From: an uncultured Collinsella sp.
GTDB lineage: Bacteria > Actinomycetota > Coriobacteriia > Coriobacteriales > Coriobacteriaceae
Length of the DNA stretch: 29,134 nucleotides
Direction of reading: 5' to 3'
Assembly: GCA_905209765.1 (NCBI GenBank)
Contig: CAJLUE010000017.1
Coordinates: 1 to 29,134 of the forward strand
Part shown: piece after piece, positions 1 through 8,190 of the stretch
How the letters are laid out: the number at the start of each line of letters is the position of its first letter
Position numbering within the stretch: the stretch's first letter is position 1
Position numbers and translations under genes: made by a program
The notes under the pieces: generated by a model
What the model was told of the DNA's origin: nothing
The model's database searches: none
What the model saw: the letters and a program-made list of their open reading frames with translations, nothing else

Positions 1-761
1 AGAATGGTTCCATCGTGGACGCGTTCGCGGAAGGCAAATTCTCGGTTGCAATCTCAACCAGAAACCACCAGCCAAACGTCGCTGGCGGCCACATCTACAT
101 CAGCGACTCCGTTGTTAAGGCTATAGCCCGCTATGTCGAGACCGGTGGCGATGGCCCCGATCACTACAGCAACGACCAAAGCGGCGTGGCCATCCCTGAG
201 CCTAGGGGTCTGAACATCGGCATCTTCGCCCAGACCTACGAGGGCATCACGCCCGCGAGTATCTCGATCGTCCGCAGCAAGCTCACGGCCGAGGGAGACA
301 CGGCGGCAATCTTCGCTCTTGCCATAAGCGAGGATGGCAAGGCGATCGGCACCATCGAAATCAAAGGCGCTCCCATCCAGACGCCCGCAGGCGGCAAGAT
401 CATTAACTATTACAACGAGGAAGAGTACGGCCCCAGCATCTCCTACGAGACGGGTCAAACCATCGGCACGGGCGACGCCACGATCGACTCCCCCTATGAC
501 GCCGCTGTCGCCAAGAGCACGGTCATCGTGCCTCCCGAGGAGACCAAACCCGAGGAGAAGCCCGGCGAGACCAAGCCCGAGGGTTCCAAGTCCGAGGGCA
601 CGAAGACGACCAAGACCGTTGCAGTTGCAGCCACGGGAGCCAAGACCACCGGCAAGCTCGCGGCAACCGGCGACGCCTCGAACGCAACCATCGTGGCAGC
701 CGCCCTTGCAGGAACAGCCGCCATCGCCGCGGGCGCCGTGGTGAGCCGCAAGCGCTCGTAA
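1..761 (+). CDS. LAXTG-anchored beta-helix surface protein, C-terminal part (5' end outside window)
   Basis: The reading frame is open from the left edge; the first in-window GTG at 15 is internal, because the codons before it (NGSIV) continue the homology to the downstream paralogue. What remains is a Gly/Asn/Val-rich region of the type that forms parallel beta-helices, then a Pro/Glu/Lys/Thr-rich wall-spanning stretch, then LAATGD, a hydrophobic Ala-rich segment and the basic tail SRKRS. That order is a cell-wall sorting signal, and LAXTG is the form recognised by class E sortases of high-GC Gram-positives. The last ~245 residues closely match the end of the next gene, so the two are a tandem duplication. 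The ligand is unknown; carbohydrate binding is plausible from the fold only. Confidence 0.85.
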   Translation, partial: NGSIVDAFAEGKFSVAISTRNHQPNVAGGHIYISDSVVKAIARYVETGGDGPDHYSNDQSGVAIPEPRGLNIGIFAQTYEGITPASISIVRSKLTAEGDTAAIFALAISEDGKAIGTIEIKGAPIQTPAGGKIINYYNEEEYGPSISYETGQTIGTGDATIDSPYDAAVAKSTVIVPPEETKPEEKPGETKPEGSKSEGTKTTKTVAVAATGAKTTGKLAATGDASNATIVAAALAGTAAIAAGAVVSRKRS

Positions 762-854
762 ACACTTTTTCGCACGGGACGGGTGGATCGCGGCCCTTGC
801 CTTCCTCGTCTACTTCTTCGTAGCGTAAGGGCAAGGCTGCAAAAGCTGAACAAT

Positions 855-893
855 AAAGCGCGGAGTCGCCATGCGGCCCCGCGCTTTTCTTTT
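855..893 (+). terminator. Rho-independent terminator after the first surface protein gene
   Basis: Arms AAAGCGCGG (855-863) and CCGCGCTTT (879-887) pair perfectly and are followed by a T-rich run (TTTTCTTTT). The ATG at 871 lies inside this loop, which argues against translation of the next gene starting there. Confidence 0.85.
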
Positions 894-1032
894 AGCGCCG
901 GTCCCTGCGCCGGCGTGCGGCCCATTTCTCCCCCATTTTGGCCATTTTGCCCTCCAAACGGCACTACCGCCGGCAACATCCAGCAGATACGCTGAATCTA
1001 GTCGTATAGGCCCTATGAGAACGGGAGCAACC

Positions 1033-2817
1033 ATGGCAGCCTTGTTCACGGCCCCCAAACGCAATGACACTACCGCCGGAACCCATGTTGCCGAACCCGA
1101 CGTTCGCCGTCGCATAGGACTCGCGCACGGCAGCTGGCGCCGCGCGACGCGCCGCATCGTCGCGGGCGCCGTGTGCGCACTCACGGTGAGCTCGCTGCTC
1201 ATGCCGAGCGTCTCGCTCGCAGCGGAATGGGTCAAGGTCGGCGGCAACAAGTACAACACCGCGGCGAGCGACGAGGCCGGTACCTGGTCGTGGGACGGCG
1301 CCGACGACTTGAAGCTCAACAACTATAACGGCGGCGAGATCCAGGCCGCAGGCAAGCTCAACGTGAATTACTCGGGAACCAACATCGTCACTGCCGAATG
1401 GATCGAAAGCATCAACGTTTCTCATGGCACTAACGAGAATGCCGAGCTCAATATCCAAGGCGACGAGGGCGGCACGCTCAGCGTGACATCTACTGAGGAC
1501 GCTATCCTCTCCACGGGTAATATCAACATCGACGGAGCCGGATCCGTCAACGCCACGAGCACTGGGTTTGATGCCATCAATGCCGGAGGTGATCTCGCTA
1601 TCAAAGGTTCGGGCAACGTCAACGCCACGGGTGCATCGGATGGCATCAGGGCAAACGGCAATATCACGATTGACGACAGCGGAGCCGTCACCGCCAGGGC
1701 TACCAAGGACAAGGGTATTGGAGCCGACAAGAACCTCACCATCAAGGGTGGCGGGACGGTCGAGGCAAGCTCAGCCGATGGTGAGGCCCTTTGGAGCGGC
1801 GGCAATATCAACATCTCGGACGGCAGCCAGGTCAAGGCAAGCTCCGAGAAAGACGCTGCCGTCGAGGCCAAGGGCAGCCTCGCAGCCACAAACGCCTCCC
1901 TCAACGTAAACGGTGTTGAATATGGCGTCTATGCCCACAAGGGCATCACCCTCGATCATGCAAACGTGACGGTCCGTGCAAGTAAAGGCAGATACGGTGG
2001 TGCCAACGCCCTCTTCACCTACCAGGACGACATCGTCGTCAAGAACGGCTCCACCGTGGACGCGTTTGCGGAAGGCGAGGTTTCGGCTGCATTCTCCACC
2101 AGAAACGATCGACCCAACGAGAAGGGCGGCCACATCTACATCAGCGACTCCGTTGTCAAGGCCATAGCCCGCTATGTCGAGAACGGCGACGGCCCCATCC
2201 CCTACAGCGAAAACCAAGATGGCGAGACGAGGCGCGAACCCCAAGGCGAGAACATCGGCATCATCGCCCAGACCAGCGAGGGCGTCACACCCGCAGTCAT
2301 CTCGATCATCCGCAGCAAGGTAACGGCCGAAGGAGATACAGCGGCAATCTTTGCCCGTGCCATGAGCGCTGACGGCAAGACAATCGGCACCATCAAGATT
2401 GAGAACGCCGCCATCCAGACGCCCGAAGGCGGCAAAGTCATTGACTATCGCAAGCTCCGTGACGGCATCTACGAGGCAGGCCAAGCCATCGGCACGGGCG
2501 ACGCCACGGTCGACTCCCTCTATATCAAAGCAGTCGCCAAAAGTACGACCATCGCACCTCCCGAGGTAGCCAAGCCGGAAGACCCCAAGCCCGACGAGAC
2601 CAAGCCCGCAGAAAGCAAGCCCGCGGAGTCCAAGCAGAACCCCAAGCCTGAGGGCTCAAAGCCGACCAAGGCCGTTGCGGCTTCAACCACGAAAGCCAAG
2701 ACTACCGGCGTGCTCGCGGCAACCGGCGACACCTCGGGTGCGGCCATCGTGGCAACCGTCCTTGCGGGAACAGCCGCTATCGCCGCAGGCACCATGGCGA
2801 GCCGTAAGCGTTCTTAG
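1033..2817 (+). CDS. Secreted LAXTG-anchored surface protein with beta-helix repeats
   Basis: The start is placed at ATG 1033, preceded by GGGAG at 1023-1027; ATG 1015 is an alternative and 871 lies in the upstream terminator. A long N-terminal region rich in Arg leads into a hydrophobic stretch ending SLAAEW, a signal peptide with probable cleavage after the Ala. The body consists of short repeated units of the form GNINI/GDLAI/NLTIKG followed by a polar turn, one strand ladder after another, as in parallel beta-helix proteins and resembling the Cthe_2159-type carbohydrate-binding family. It ends with a Pro/Lys/Glu wall region, LAATGD, a hydrophobic segment and SRKRS, a class E sortase substrate. 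It is a paralogue of the partial gene just upstream and probably acts as an adhesin or glycan binder; that role is inferred. Confidence 0.88.
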   Translation: MAALFTAPKRNDTTAGTHVAEPDVRRRIGLAHGSWRRATRRIVAGAVCALTVSSLLMPSVSLAAEWVKVGGNKYNTAASDEAGTWSWDGADDLKLNNYNGGEIQAAGKLNVNYSGTNIVTAEWIESINVSHGTNENAELNIQGDEGGTLSVTSTEDAILSTGNINIDGAGSVNATSTGFDAINAGGDLAIKGSGNVNATGASDGIRANGNITIDDSGAVTARATKDKGIGADKNLTIKGGGTVEASSADGEALWSGGNINISDGSQVKASSEKDAAVEAKGSLAATNASLNVNGVEYGVYAHKGITLDHANVTVRASKGRYGGANALFTYQDDIVVKNGSTVDAFAEGEVSAAFSTRNDRPNEKGGHIYISDSVVKAIARYVENGDGPIPYSENQDGETRREPQGENIGIIAQTSEGVTPAVISIIRSKVTAEGDTAAIFARAMSADGKTIGTIKIENAAIQTPEGGKVIDYRKLRDGIYEAGQAIGTGDATVDSLYIKAVAKSTTIAPPEVAKPEDPKPDETKPAESKPAESKQNPKPEGSKPTKAVAASTTKAKTTGVLAATGDTSGAAIVATVLAGTAAIAAGTMASRKRS

Positions 2818-2874
2818 ACGCCTCTGCGCACATGGCAGCTCCCGCGAAGGCCCCGAGCCCCAGCACCGTTTAAC

Positions 2875-2913
2875 AACGCCACCGCCGAGCTCCCCTCCGG
2901 CGGTGGCGTTTTC
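2875..2913 (+). terminator. Rho-independent terminator
   Basis: A perfect 12-bp stem, AACGCCACCGCC (2875-2886) with GGCGGTGGCGTT (2899-2910), is followed by TTTTCC. It closes the surface-protein gene. The remaining sequence to 3024 shows no further gene. Confidence 0.88.
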
Positions 2914-3024
2914 CATATGCGTCCGCAGGGGATGCACGAGATTGTCTTTGGTCTAGCCCAACCGGCATACGCTGGCGTGCGACAATTGGGGCTGCCGATA
3001 TCACAACACTGAGAGAAGCCCGTC

Positions 3025-3690
3025 ATGGAAGCGCATCAAAAGCAGATAACCGTTTATTCGAATCATACGGAAAGCGCGCCTGTCATCTACCTTCCTGTGG
3101 TCGTGGGCGACGGCAGCGAGGTTTATAAGTGTTGCCGAGAGCTCGACTGTCCGCCATTCGCCCTCGTCACCATTGGCGGGCTCGATTGGAATCGCGAGCT
3201 GAGCCCCTGGGCATGCGACGGGACCGTACGCGATGCCGAGCCTTTCGGCGGCCAAGCTGCCGATTTTCTTGATGAGCTGCTGAATCAGATAATCCCCCAG
3301 GTCGAGTCGTCGCTTCCTCAGCCGCCCACCCGGCGCGGCATTGCCGGTTACTCGCTCGCGGGCCTCTTCGCACTCTGGTCCCTCTGGCAAACCGACGCCT
3401 TTGACCGCGCCGCGAGCGCATCGGGGTCGCTATGGTTTCCCGACTTTGTCGGCCGTGCCAGCACGGCCCCTTTTGCCGGCAGCCCGCAAGCCGTCTACCT
3501 GTCACTCGGCAAAAAGGAAACCAAGACGCCCAACCGCATGATGCGGCATGTACTCGACGACACACGCGCGATGGAAACGTTGCTCGTCGAGCGCGGCATT
3601 CCAACAACGCTGGAGCTCAACCCCGGCAATCACTTTGCCCAAACCGACTTACGCATGGCCCGCGGCATCCACTGGATACTGACACATTAA
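3025..3690 (+). CDS. Alpha/beta-hydrolase esterase
   Basis: This 221-residue protein has the nucleophile elbow GYSLAG with Ser110, preceded by a strand-like RRGIAGYS. A late His203 in NPGNHF is the likely catalytic histidine. Together with the oxyanion region around IGGLDW it fits the putative esterase (esterase D/Fes-like) family of alpha/beta hydrolases. No signal peptide is seen, so it should be cytoplasmic. A GAGAGAAG ribosome binding site (3011-3018) sits 6 nt before the ATG. It is a single gene between a terminator and a convergent operon. The substrate cannot be deduced; siderophore-esterase relatives exist, but no siderophore genes are nearby. Confidence 0.8.
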   Translation: MEAHQKQITVYSNHTESAPVIYLPVVVGDGSEVYKCCRELDCPPFALVTIGGLDWNRELSPWACDGTVRDAEPFGGQAADFLDELLNQIIPQVESSLPQPPTRRGIAGYSLAGLFALWSLWQTDAFDRAASASGSLWFPDFVGRASTAPFAGSPQAVYLSLGKKETKTPNRMMRHVLDDTRAMETLLVERGIPTTLELNPGNHFAQTDLRMARGIHWILTH

Positions 3691-3921
3691 AAATGGTGCC
3701 CACACGCATATGTAGGCCGAGCAGGAACATGCGCGGGCGGCCGAGCGACGATGCGTCGTTGATGGCATCGCTGACGGCGGGCGTCGAGGACTGGGACATG
3801 GATGTCCTTTCGAATGGAAGGGCGATCAGGCATATCGGATAACCTGCCCGAACGATACGATCCGAACCATTGTACGCGATACACTATGCCTCGCACGCGC
3901 CGCCACCTGCAAACACTAGCG
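3691..3921. other. Intergenic stretch with a 49-codon open frame of doubtful status
   Basis: Between the convergent esterase and MetE-like genes, an ATG-started frame runs from 3693 to 3842 on the plus strand (begins MVPTRICRPSRN, ends AIRHIG). It begins two bases after the esterase stop and has no ribosome binding site. I do not recognise the peptide; it could be a decayed gene fragment. No terminator hairpin was found. Confidence 0.25.
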
Positions 3922-5055
3922 CTATTTCCAAACGCGCTCGGCAATGCGCTTGACCAGCGCGATCTTTGCCCATTGCTCATCCTCGGTCAGCTTGTTGCCA
4001 ATCTCGCAGCTGGCAAAGCCGCACTGAGGCGACAGATACAGGTTCTCGAGCGGCACGTACTTTGCGGCTTCACGGATGCGCTCGACGATAACATCCTCGT
4101 TCTCGAGCTCTGCCGCCTTGGTGGTTACCAAGCCCAGCACGACCTTCTTGCCCGGGGCAACGTACTTGAGCGGCTCAAAACCGCCGGCGCGCGGCGTATC
4201 GAACTCCAGGTAAAATGCATCGACATCCTCGTTTGCGAACAGGTACGGCGCGATGGGGTCATAGCCGCCCTCGAAGGCATAGGTGGAGTGGTAGTTGCCG
4301 CGGCACACATGCGTGTTGATGACCAGATCGTCGGGCTTGTCCGCGATGGCGGCATTGTTGAGCGCCACGCCCAGCTCGCTTACCTTTTGCAGGTCGACCG
4401 GGCTCATGCCGGTTTTGGCGACAAAATCGGTGTCGCAGTAGATGCCCCAGGTGCAGTCATCAAACTGGATGTTGCGGCAGCCTGCTGCGTACAGGTCGGC
4501 GATCACCGTGCGATAAGCAGCTGCGATGGCGTCGGCAAGTTCCTCATCGGTCTTATAGACAGCGCGCAGGCTCTCCTGCTGGCCGTCGCAGCGGTCGAGC
4601 GTGACTTCGGAGAACGTCTGGATCGGCGCCGGAATGGTTTGCCGCGCGACCTGGCCCTCCCCCTCGAGCGCCTTGACAAATTTAAAGTGCTCGACGAACG
4701 GATGGTTCTCGCCGCTAATGGGGCCGGTTACCACGGCGGTGTCGGCTGTGGTCTCCTCGTCGTGGAACATATAGCCCGTACGCGAGGTACGGCGTTCAAT
4801 GCCGTTGAGCCCCCACATAAAGTCGAGGTGCCAGTAACTGCGGCGAAACTCGCCATCGGTAATCACCTGCAGGCCAGCGGACTTTTGCTTGTCCACCAGG
4901 TCGCGAATGGCCTCATCCTCGACGGCCTTAAGGCCGGCGGCGTCGAGTGTGCCCGCAGCATAGGCGGCACGGGCGTCCTTTACGGCCTGTGGACGAAGAA
5001 AGCTGCCGACGATATCGGCGCGAAACGGCGCGTTCAGCGTGGTTAAAGCACTCAT
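3922..5055 (-). CDS. MetE-like methyltransferase (cobalamin-independent methionine synthase C-terminal domain family)
   Basis: The 377-residue product is a single catalytic barrel, about half the length of full MetE, as in the YxjG/YxjH group. Zinc-binding residues of the family are visible: His249 and Cys251 in INTHVCRG, Glu284 in FYLEFD and Cys345 in LSPQCGF. It should transfer a methyl group to homocysteine or a related thiol; the methyl donor is uncertain because the N-terminal folate-binding half is absent. The start is ATG 5055, with AGGGAG six bases upstream, rather than a codon 18 bases further out. It lies downstream of a LysR gene on the same strand, separated by 155 bp containing two dyads, suggesting LysR control. 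Confidence 0.88.
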   Translation of the reverse strand: MSALTTLNAPFRADIVGSFLRPQAVKDARAAYAAGTLDAAGLKAVEDEAIRDLVDKQKSAGLQVITDGEFRRSYWHLDFMWGLNGIERRTSRTGYMFHDEETTADTAVVTGPISGENHPFVEHFKFVKALEGEGQVARQTIPAPIQTFSEVTLDRCDGQQESLRAVYKTDEELADAIAAAYRTVIADLYAAGCRNIQFDDCTWGIYCDTDFVAKTGMSPVDLQKVSELGVALNNAAIADKPDDLVINTHVCRGNYHSTYAFEGGYDPIAPYLFANEDVDAFYLEFDTPRAGGFEPLKYVAPGKKVVLGLVTTKAAELENEDVIVERIREAAKYVPLENLYLSPQCGFASCEIGNKLTEDEQWAKIALVKRIAERVWK

Positions 5056-5095
5056 AGATATCTCCCTTTGCATTGGTTGCTTTACTGGGACAAAG

Positions 5096-5163
5096 TATGA
5101 GCGCTCATATAGCCATCGTAAAATATACGTTTATAACAGTTTGATATAGATGCTTCCTATATC
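5096..5163 (-). promoter_or_regulatory. Candidate operator region upstream of the MetE-like gene
   Basis: A perfect 14-bp palindrome, TATGAGCGCTCATA (5096-5109), lies about 40 bp before the start codon. A second dyad, GATATAG-N7-CTATATC, covers 5143-5163. The ATAG/CTAT half-sites resemble LysR-family recognition dyads. Assignment to the neighbouring LysR regulator is inference. Confidence 0.4.
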
Positions 5164-5210
5164 AGTTGGGACTGCCATGAAGAAATTTGACCTGTACAGG
5201 ACGCAGCAGT

Positions 5211-6107
5211 CTAGATATGCTGACGGATCGCGTCGATATAGGCTTGACCGTAGCGCGTAAGCGTCGTGTTCTTGCGCGTGATGATGCCGATCTCCATGTA
5301 CTCATCCACATCGAGCGGAATCGAGATAATGCCGGGGCCGTTGAGTTCGTGGCTAATCACGCCCGAGCACACCGTGTAGCCGTTGAGGCCCATGGCCAGG
5401 TTGAACAACGTCGCACGGTCGCGCACGCGGATATTCTTGCGGCGCTCAAACGTCGAGGTCAGTTCCTCGGAATAGTAGAACGAGTTATAGCTGCCCTGCT
5501 CATAGGACAAAAACGGATAGTCCTCGAGATCCTCGAGCGTCACGCTGGCGCGGTCCGCCAGTGGATGGTCGGCGCATACAAAGACATGCGGTGTGGCGCA
5601 GAAGAGCCCTTCGAACACGAGCTCGTTGGCCGCCAGCATGCGCTCGATGACCTCGCGATTGTGCTCGGACAGGTACAGGATGCCGAGTTCGCTTTTCATA
5701 TGCGCGACGTCCTCGATAATCTCGTGAGTCTGCTCCTCGCGCAGGGTAAAGTCGTAGCGCGCGGCATCGAACTCACGGATCACATCGACAAACGCATTAA
5801 CGGCAAAGGAATAATGCTGGCAGCTCACACTAAAGTGCGGCACCTGCTCGGACGCGCCCTTGTACTTACCTTCGAGCAGATCGGCCTGGTCGAGCACCTG
5901 TCGCGCGTAGCCCAAGAAGGTCTCGCCCTCTTCGGACACAATGACGCCCTTGTTGGTGCGCTCAAAGATGTGCACACCCATCTCGTTTTCGAGATCGCGA
6001 ATCGATGCGGTAATCGAGGGCTGCGAAACAAAGAGCCGGCGCGAGGCCTCGGTGATGCTGCCGCATTCGGCAACTTTGACGACATATCTGAGCTGCTGGA
6101 GCTTCAT
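5211..6107 (-). CDS. LysR-family transcriptional regulator
   Basis: This 298-residue protein starts MKLQQLRYVVKVAE and has the LysR helix-turn-helix at about residues 16-37 (GSITEASRRLFVSQPS), followed by the linker helix ending FERTNKG and a two-lobed effector-binding domain. The start at ATG 6107 is fixed by TAAGGAGG eight bases upstream; that sequence contains the stop codon of the HAD gene, so the two genes are probably translationally coupled. The MetE-like gene directly downstream is the likely target, and control of sulfur amino-acid metabolism in response to a small metabolite is a reasonable guess. The effector is unknown. Confidence 0.9.
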   Translation of the reverse strand: MKLQQLRYVVKVAECGSITEASRRLFVSQPSITASIRDLENEMGVHIFERTNKGVIVSEEGETFLGYARQVLDQADLLEGKYKGASEQVPHFSVSCQHYSFAVNAFVDVIREFDAARYDFTLREEQTHEIIEDVAHMKSELGILYLSEHNREVIERMLAANELVFEGLFCATPHVFVCADHPLADRASVTLEDLEDYPFLSYEQGSYNSFYYSEELTSTFERRKNIRVRDRATLFNLAMGLNGYTVCSGVISHELNGPGIISIPLDVDEYMEIGIITRKNTTLTRYGQAYIDAIRQHI

Positions 6108-6117
6108 GGCTGCCTCC

Positions 6118-7026
6118 TTAGCTGTTCGTGAAATTCGCGTCGGCAGTACCCTGCAGGCGCATAAACGGTGGCATCTCCCCCGTCGCGGCGCAGGCGGCAA
6201 TCTGATGCAGAGCCTCGGCGACCGCATCATCTGCCGCAGCGCCGATATGCCAGCGCGCGGCAGCCGTGACGGCCTCGTTGGCATTGGCGACTGCAACGGA
6301 GTTGGGAACGGCATCGATCATGGGCAAATCGTTATCGGAATCGCCAAATACGGCCACCTCGTCGGGCGTCATGCCCAAAGCGCGCGCCAGCTCCAGCGCA
6401 GCGCAGCCCTTGTCCCAACCAGCCGGAAGGATGTCAAACAGGCGTACTCGGTTGTTGGGAAACACAAGCGAGAGTTCCGGCACCTCAGCGGCAACGCGCT
6501 CGCGAAGCTCCGCGAGCCCCTTGCGCGAACGGGCACTCCAAATATTCGCCTTAAACACCGGTGCGTTATCGACGACGGGACGACATGGGGCCTCTTCGCC
6601 TTTGAGCCACGCGTTGCCGCCCGACCCCATGGCTCGACGAACGCGCTCGGGGTCACTCGTCACGCAATAGGCATCGTTGCCCCAAAAGTCATCGCCCAGG
6701 CTGTAGACTTTTAGAAATGTATCGTCAGTCTCTTGCTCCAGATAGTCAGCCAAACGCATCAGGGCATCGTTGTCGATTGCGCGCGAGGCGACTACTTCGC
6801 CGTCGACAAACATCACCTGGCCGTTACAGAACGCACCAGTCGAAAAACACTCGGAACGGTTTTTGAACATCCAGCCCATCGCGGACGGCTGACGGCCCGA
6901 AACCGGACCAAAGTGCAGACCCGCCGCCTGCATGGCATGAATACCCTCAATGGCGTAGTCGCTGACACCGTCATGTCCAGCCGGAATCAGCGTATCGTCC
7001 ATATCGGTCAGCACAAGTTTGATCAT
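6118..7026 (-). CDS. HAD superfamily hydrolase, Cof-type (HAD-IIB)
   Basis: The 302-residue product has motif I DMDDT at residues 8-12 (nucleophile Asp8), a threonine/serine motif in GPVSGRQPS and motif IV FGDSDNDLPM near the C-terminus, with the large alpha/beta cap between motifs II and III typical of type IIB. It should dephosphorylate small phosphorylated metabolites such as sugar phosphates or cofactors. ATG 7026 is preceded by GGGGGA at a suitable distance. It is the first gene of a minus-strand set with the LysR gene, ten bases apart. The substrate is not predictable from sequence. Confidence 0.88.
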   Translation of the reverse strand: MIKLVLTDMDDTLIPAGHDGVSDYAIEGIHAMQAAGLHFGPVSGRQPSAMGWMFKNRSECFSTGAFCNGQVMFVDGEVVASRAIDNDALMRLADYLEQETDDTFLKVYSLGDDFWGNDAYCVTSDPERVRRAMGSGGNAWLKGEEAPCRPVVDNAPVFKANIWSARSRKGLAELRERVAAEVPELSLVFPNNRVRLFDILPAGWDKGCAALELARALGMTPDEVAVFGDSDNDLPMIDAVPNSVAVANANEAVTAAARWHIGAAADDAVAEALHQIAACAATGEMPPFMRLQGTADANFTNS

Positions 7027-7063
7027 AGAGTCCCCCGTCATTTCCACCGTAACCATTGTAACG

Positions 7064-7098
7064 ACCTGCCAATAAGGGACAGGTTTGTTTTGGCAGGT
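7064..7098 (-). repeat. CTGTCCC-tip hairpin, inverted copy
   Basis: Arms ACCTGCCAA (7064-7072) and TTGGCAGGT (7090-7098) enclose GGGACAGGT, i.e. ACCTGTCCC read on the minus strand. Together with TTTATCTGGG (7099-7108), about 50 bp match the element at 27903-27950 in the other orientation. Confidence 0.75.
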
Positions 7099-7130
7099 TT
7101 TATCTGGGAAAATGCAACGCCCCTGTTGCC

Positions 7131-7165
7131 ACCTACCAAAATAAACCTGTCCCTTTTTAGCAGGT
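7131..7165 (+). repeat. CTGTCCC-tip hairpin, direct copy
   Basis: This 35-nt element starts ACCTACCAAAA and ends TTTTTAGCAGGT, with ACCTGTCCC at its tip. Its arms have two imperfect pairs. It is the same element as 7064-7098, inverted, 32 bp away. Confidence 0.72.
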
Positions 7166-7187
7166 GCGTTAGTATAGGGACAACAGA

Positions 7188-7285
7188 TTCGATGCGGGAG
7201 TGCCGGCGGTGCAAACCACAAGGCTGAGAGGGCATAGAGCCCAATCCTTTGAACCTGTCAGTTAATGCTGGCGTAGGGAGCATGC
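7188..7285 (+). promoter_or_regulatory. TPP riboswitch (THI element)
   Basis: The conserved thi-box segments are present in order: GCGGGAGTGCC, then GGCTGAGAGGGC, CCTTTGAACCTG and GTTAATGCTGGCGTAGGGA. ATGC at 7192-7195 can pair with GCAT at 7280-7283 to close P1. It binds thiamine pyrophosphate, and it lies directly upstream of an intrinsic terminator and thiM, so TPP should cause early termination of the salvage operon transcript. Confidence 0.96.
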
Positions 7286-7295
7286 CGCCTTTACA

Positions 7296-7327
7296 GGGGC
7301 GCTGTCTATGCACAGCGCCCCTTTTCT
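7296..7327 (+). terminator. Riboswitch-controlled intrinsic terminator
   Basis: A perfect 10-bp stem, GGGGCGCTGT (7296-7305) with ACAGCGCCCC (7312-7321), is followed by TTTTCT. It lies 10 nt after the TPP aptamer and 20 nt before the thiM start, and is the probable expression platform. Confidence 0.92.
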
Positions 7328-7347
7328 ATGCCAAGGAGGCATGTGCA

Positions 7348-8187
7348 GTGATTGATTCGAAACAGCTTAAGCAACATATGGTCAAGGCCGTGGAGGAGAT
7401 TCGCGCCACCAATCCGATGGCCGGCTCCATCACCAACACGGTGACGATCGACTTTGTCGCCAATGCGCAGCTCGCCGTGGGCGGCTCGGCCGCCATGGTC
7501 TATCTGCCCGACGAGGGCGAGGCGCTCGTTGCCGGCGGCGGCGCCATCTATCTCAACATGGGCACGCTCTTCCCCATCTACGAGCAGACGATTCCCCGCG
7601 CGGCCAAGGCGGCACACGACGCCGGCAAGCCCTGGGTGCTCGATCCGGTTGGCCTGGGCATCGGTAGTCTGCGAACCCAGCTGGTAAGCGAGCTCAAGCA
7701 GTACAAGCCCGCCATCGTGCGTGGCAACGCCTCCGAGATTATCGCGCTCGCCGGCCTGTGGGGTCTTGAGGGCGAGGCGACCGATCTGAGCCGTGTGCGC
7801 GGTGTCGATACCACCGACACGGTCGACGCTGCCCGCGATGCCGCCGTGGCGCTCGCCCGCTACACCGGCGGCGCCGTAGTGGTCTCGGGCGAAGTCGACC
7901 TGATTACCGACGGCACGACCGTGGCAAAGTCCCACGGCGGCAGCCCGCTCATGTCCAAGATTACCGGCTGCGGCTGCTCGCAGGGCGGCGTGCTGGCCGT
8001 GTACGCCTGCGCCGCCGACCCGTTTACGGCAGCCGTCTGCGGCACCGCCGTCTACAACGTTGCCGGCACGCGTGCCGCTGCCGTCGCCGATGCCCCGGCG
8101 AGCTTTAAGGTCGCCTTTATCGACGAGCTCTACCGCGCAACCGCCCAGGACATTGCCGATAACCAACTCGAGCTCGAGGAGGCATAG
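7348..8187 (+). CDS. thiM: Hydroxyethylthiazole kinase
   Basis: ThiM phosphorylates 4-methyl-5-(2-hydroxyethyl)thiazole for thiamine salvage. The 279-residue protein carries the family features NPMAGSITNTVT near the N-terminus, WVLDPVGLG in the middle, and GCGCSQGG with the conserved Cys210 near the phosphate-binding anion hole. The start is GTG 7348, eight bases after AAGGAGG (7333-7339); longer frames would begin inside the riboswitch, and ATG 7341 is out of frame and meets a stop after four codons. It is the first gene of a TPP-regulated operon with the thiamine-binding protein gene 3 bp downstream. Confidence 0.95.
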   Translation: MIDSKQLKQHMVKAVEEIRATNPMAGSITNTVTIDFVANAQLAVGGSAAMVYLPDEGEALVAGGGAIYLNMGTLFPIYEQTIPRAAKAAHDAGKPWVLDPVGLGIGSLRTQLVSELKQYKPAIVRGNASEIIALAGLWGLEGEATDLSRVRGVDTTDTVDAARDAAVALARYTGGAVVVSGEVDLITDGTTVAKSHGGSPLMSKITGCGCSQGGVLAVYACAADPFTAAVCGTAVYNVAGTRAAAVADAPASFKVAFIDELYRATAQDIADNQLELEEA

Positions 8188-8190
8188 GCC

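Noticed and set aside
871..1032. A longer N-terminus for the second surface protein from ATG 871
   Set aside because: The ATG lies in the loop of a strong terminator, there is no ribosome binding site, and the added residues are not signal-peptide-like. ATG 1033 has GGGAG upstream and leads straight into the signal region.
3802..5046. A long plus-strand open frame opposite the MetE-like gene, and similar long frames opposite LysR, uvrA2 and other genes
   Set aside because: These are antisense shadows of GC-rich genes: no ribosome sites, no recognisable domains, and the opposite strand encodes clear families.
7249..7347. A longer ThiM from an ATG at 7249
   Set aside because: This ATG lies inside the conserved TPP riboswitch and the extension runs through the terminator stem.
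7341..7355. A four-codon open frame (MCSD) overlapping the thiM start
   Set aside because: AAGGAGG ends only one base before this ATG, too close for initiation; the spacing fits GTG 7348.
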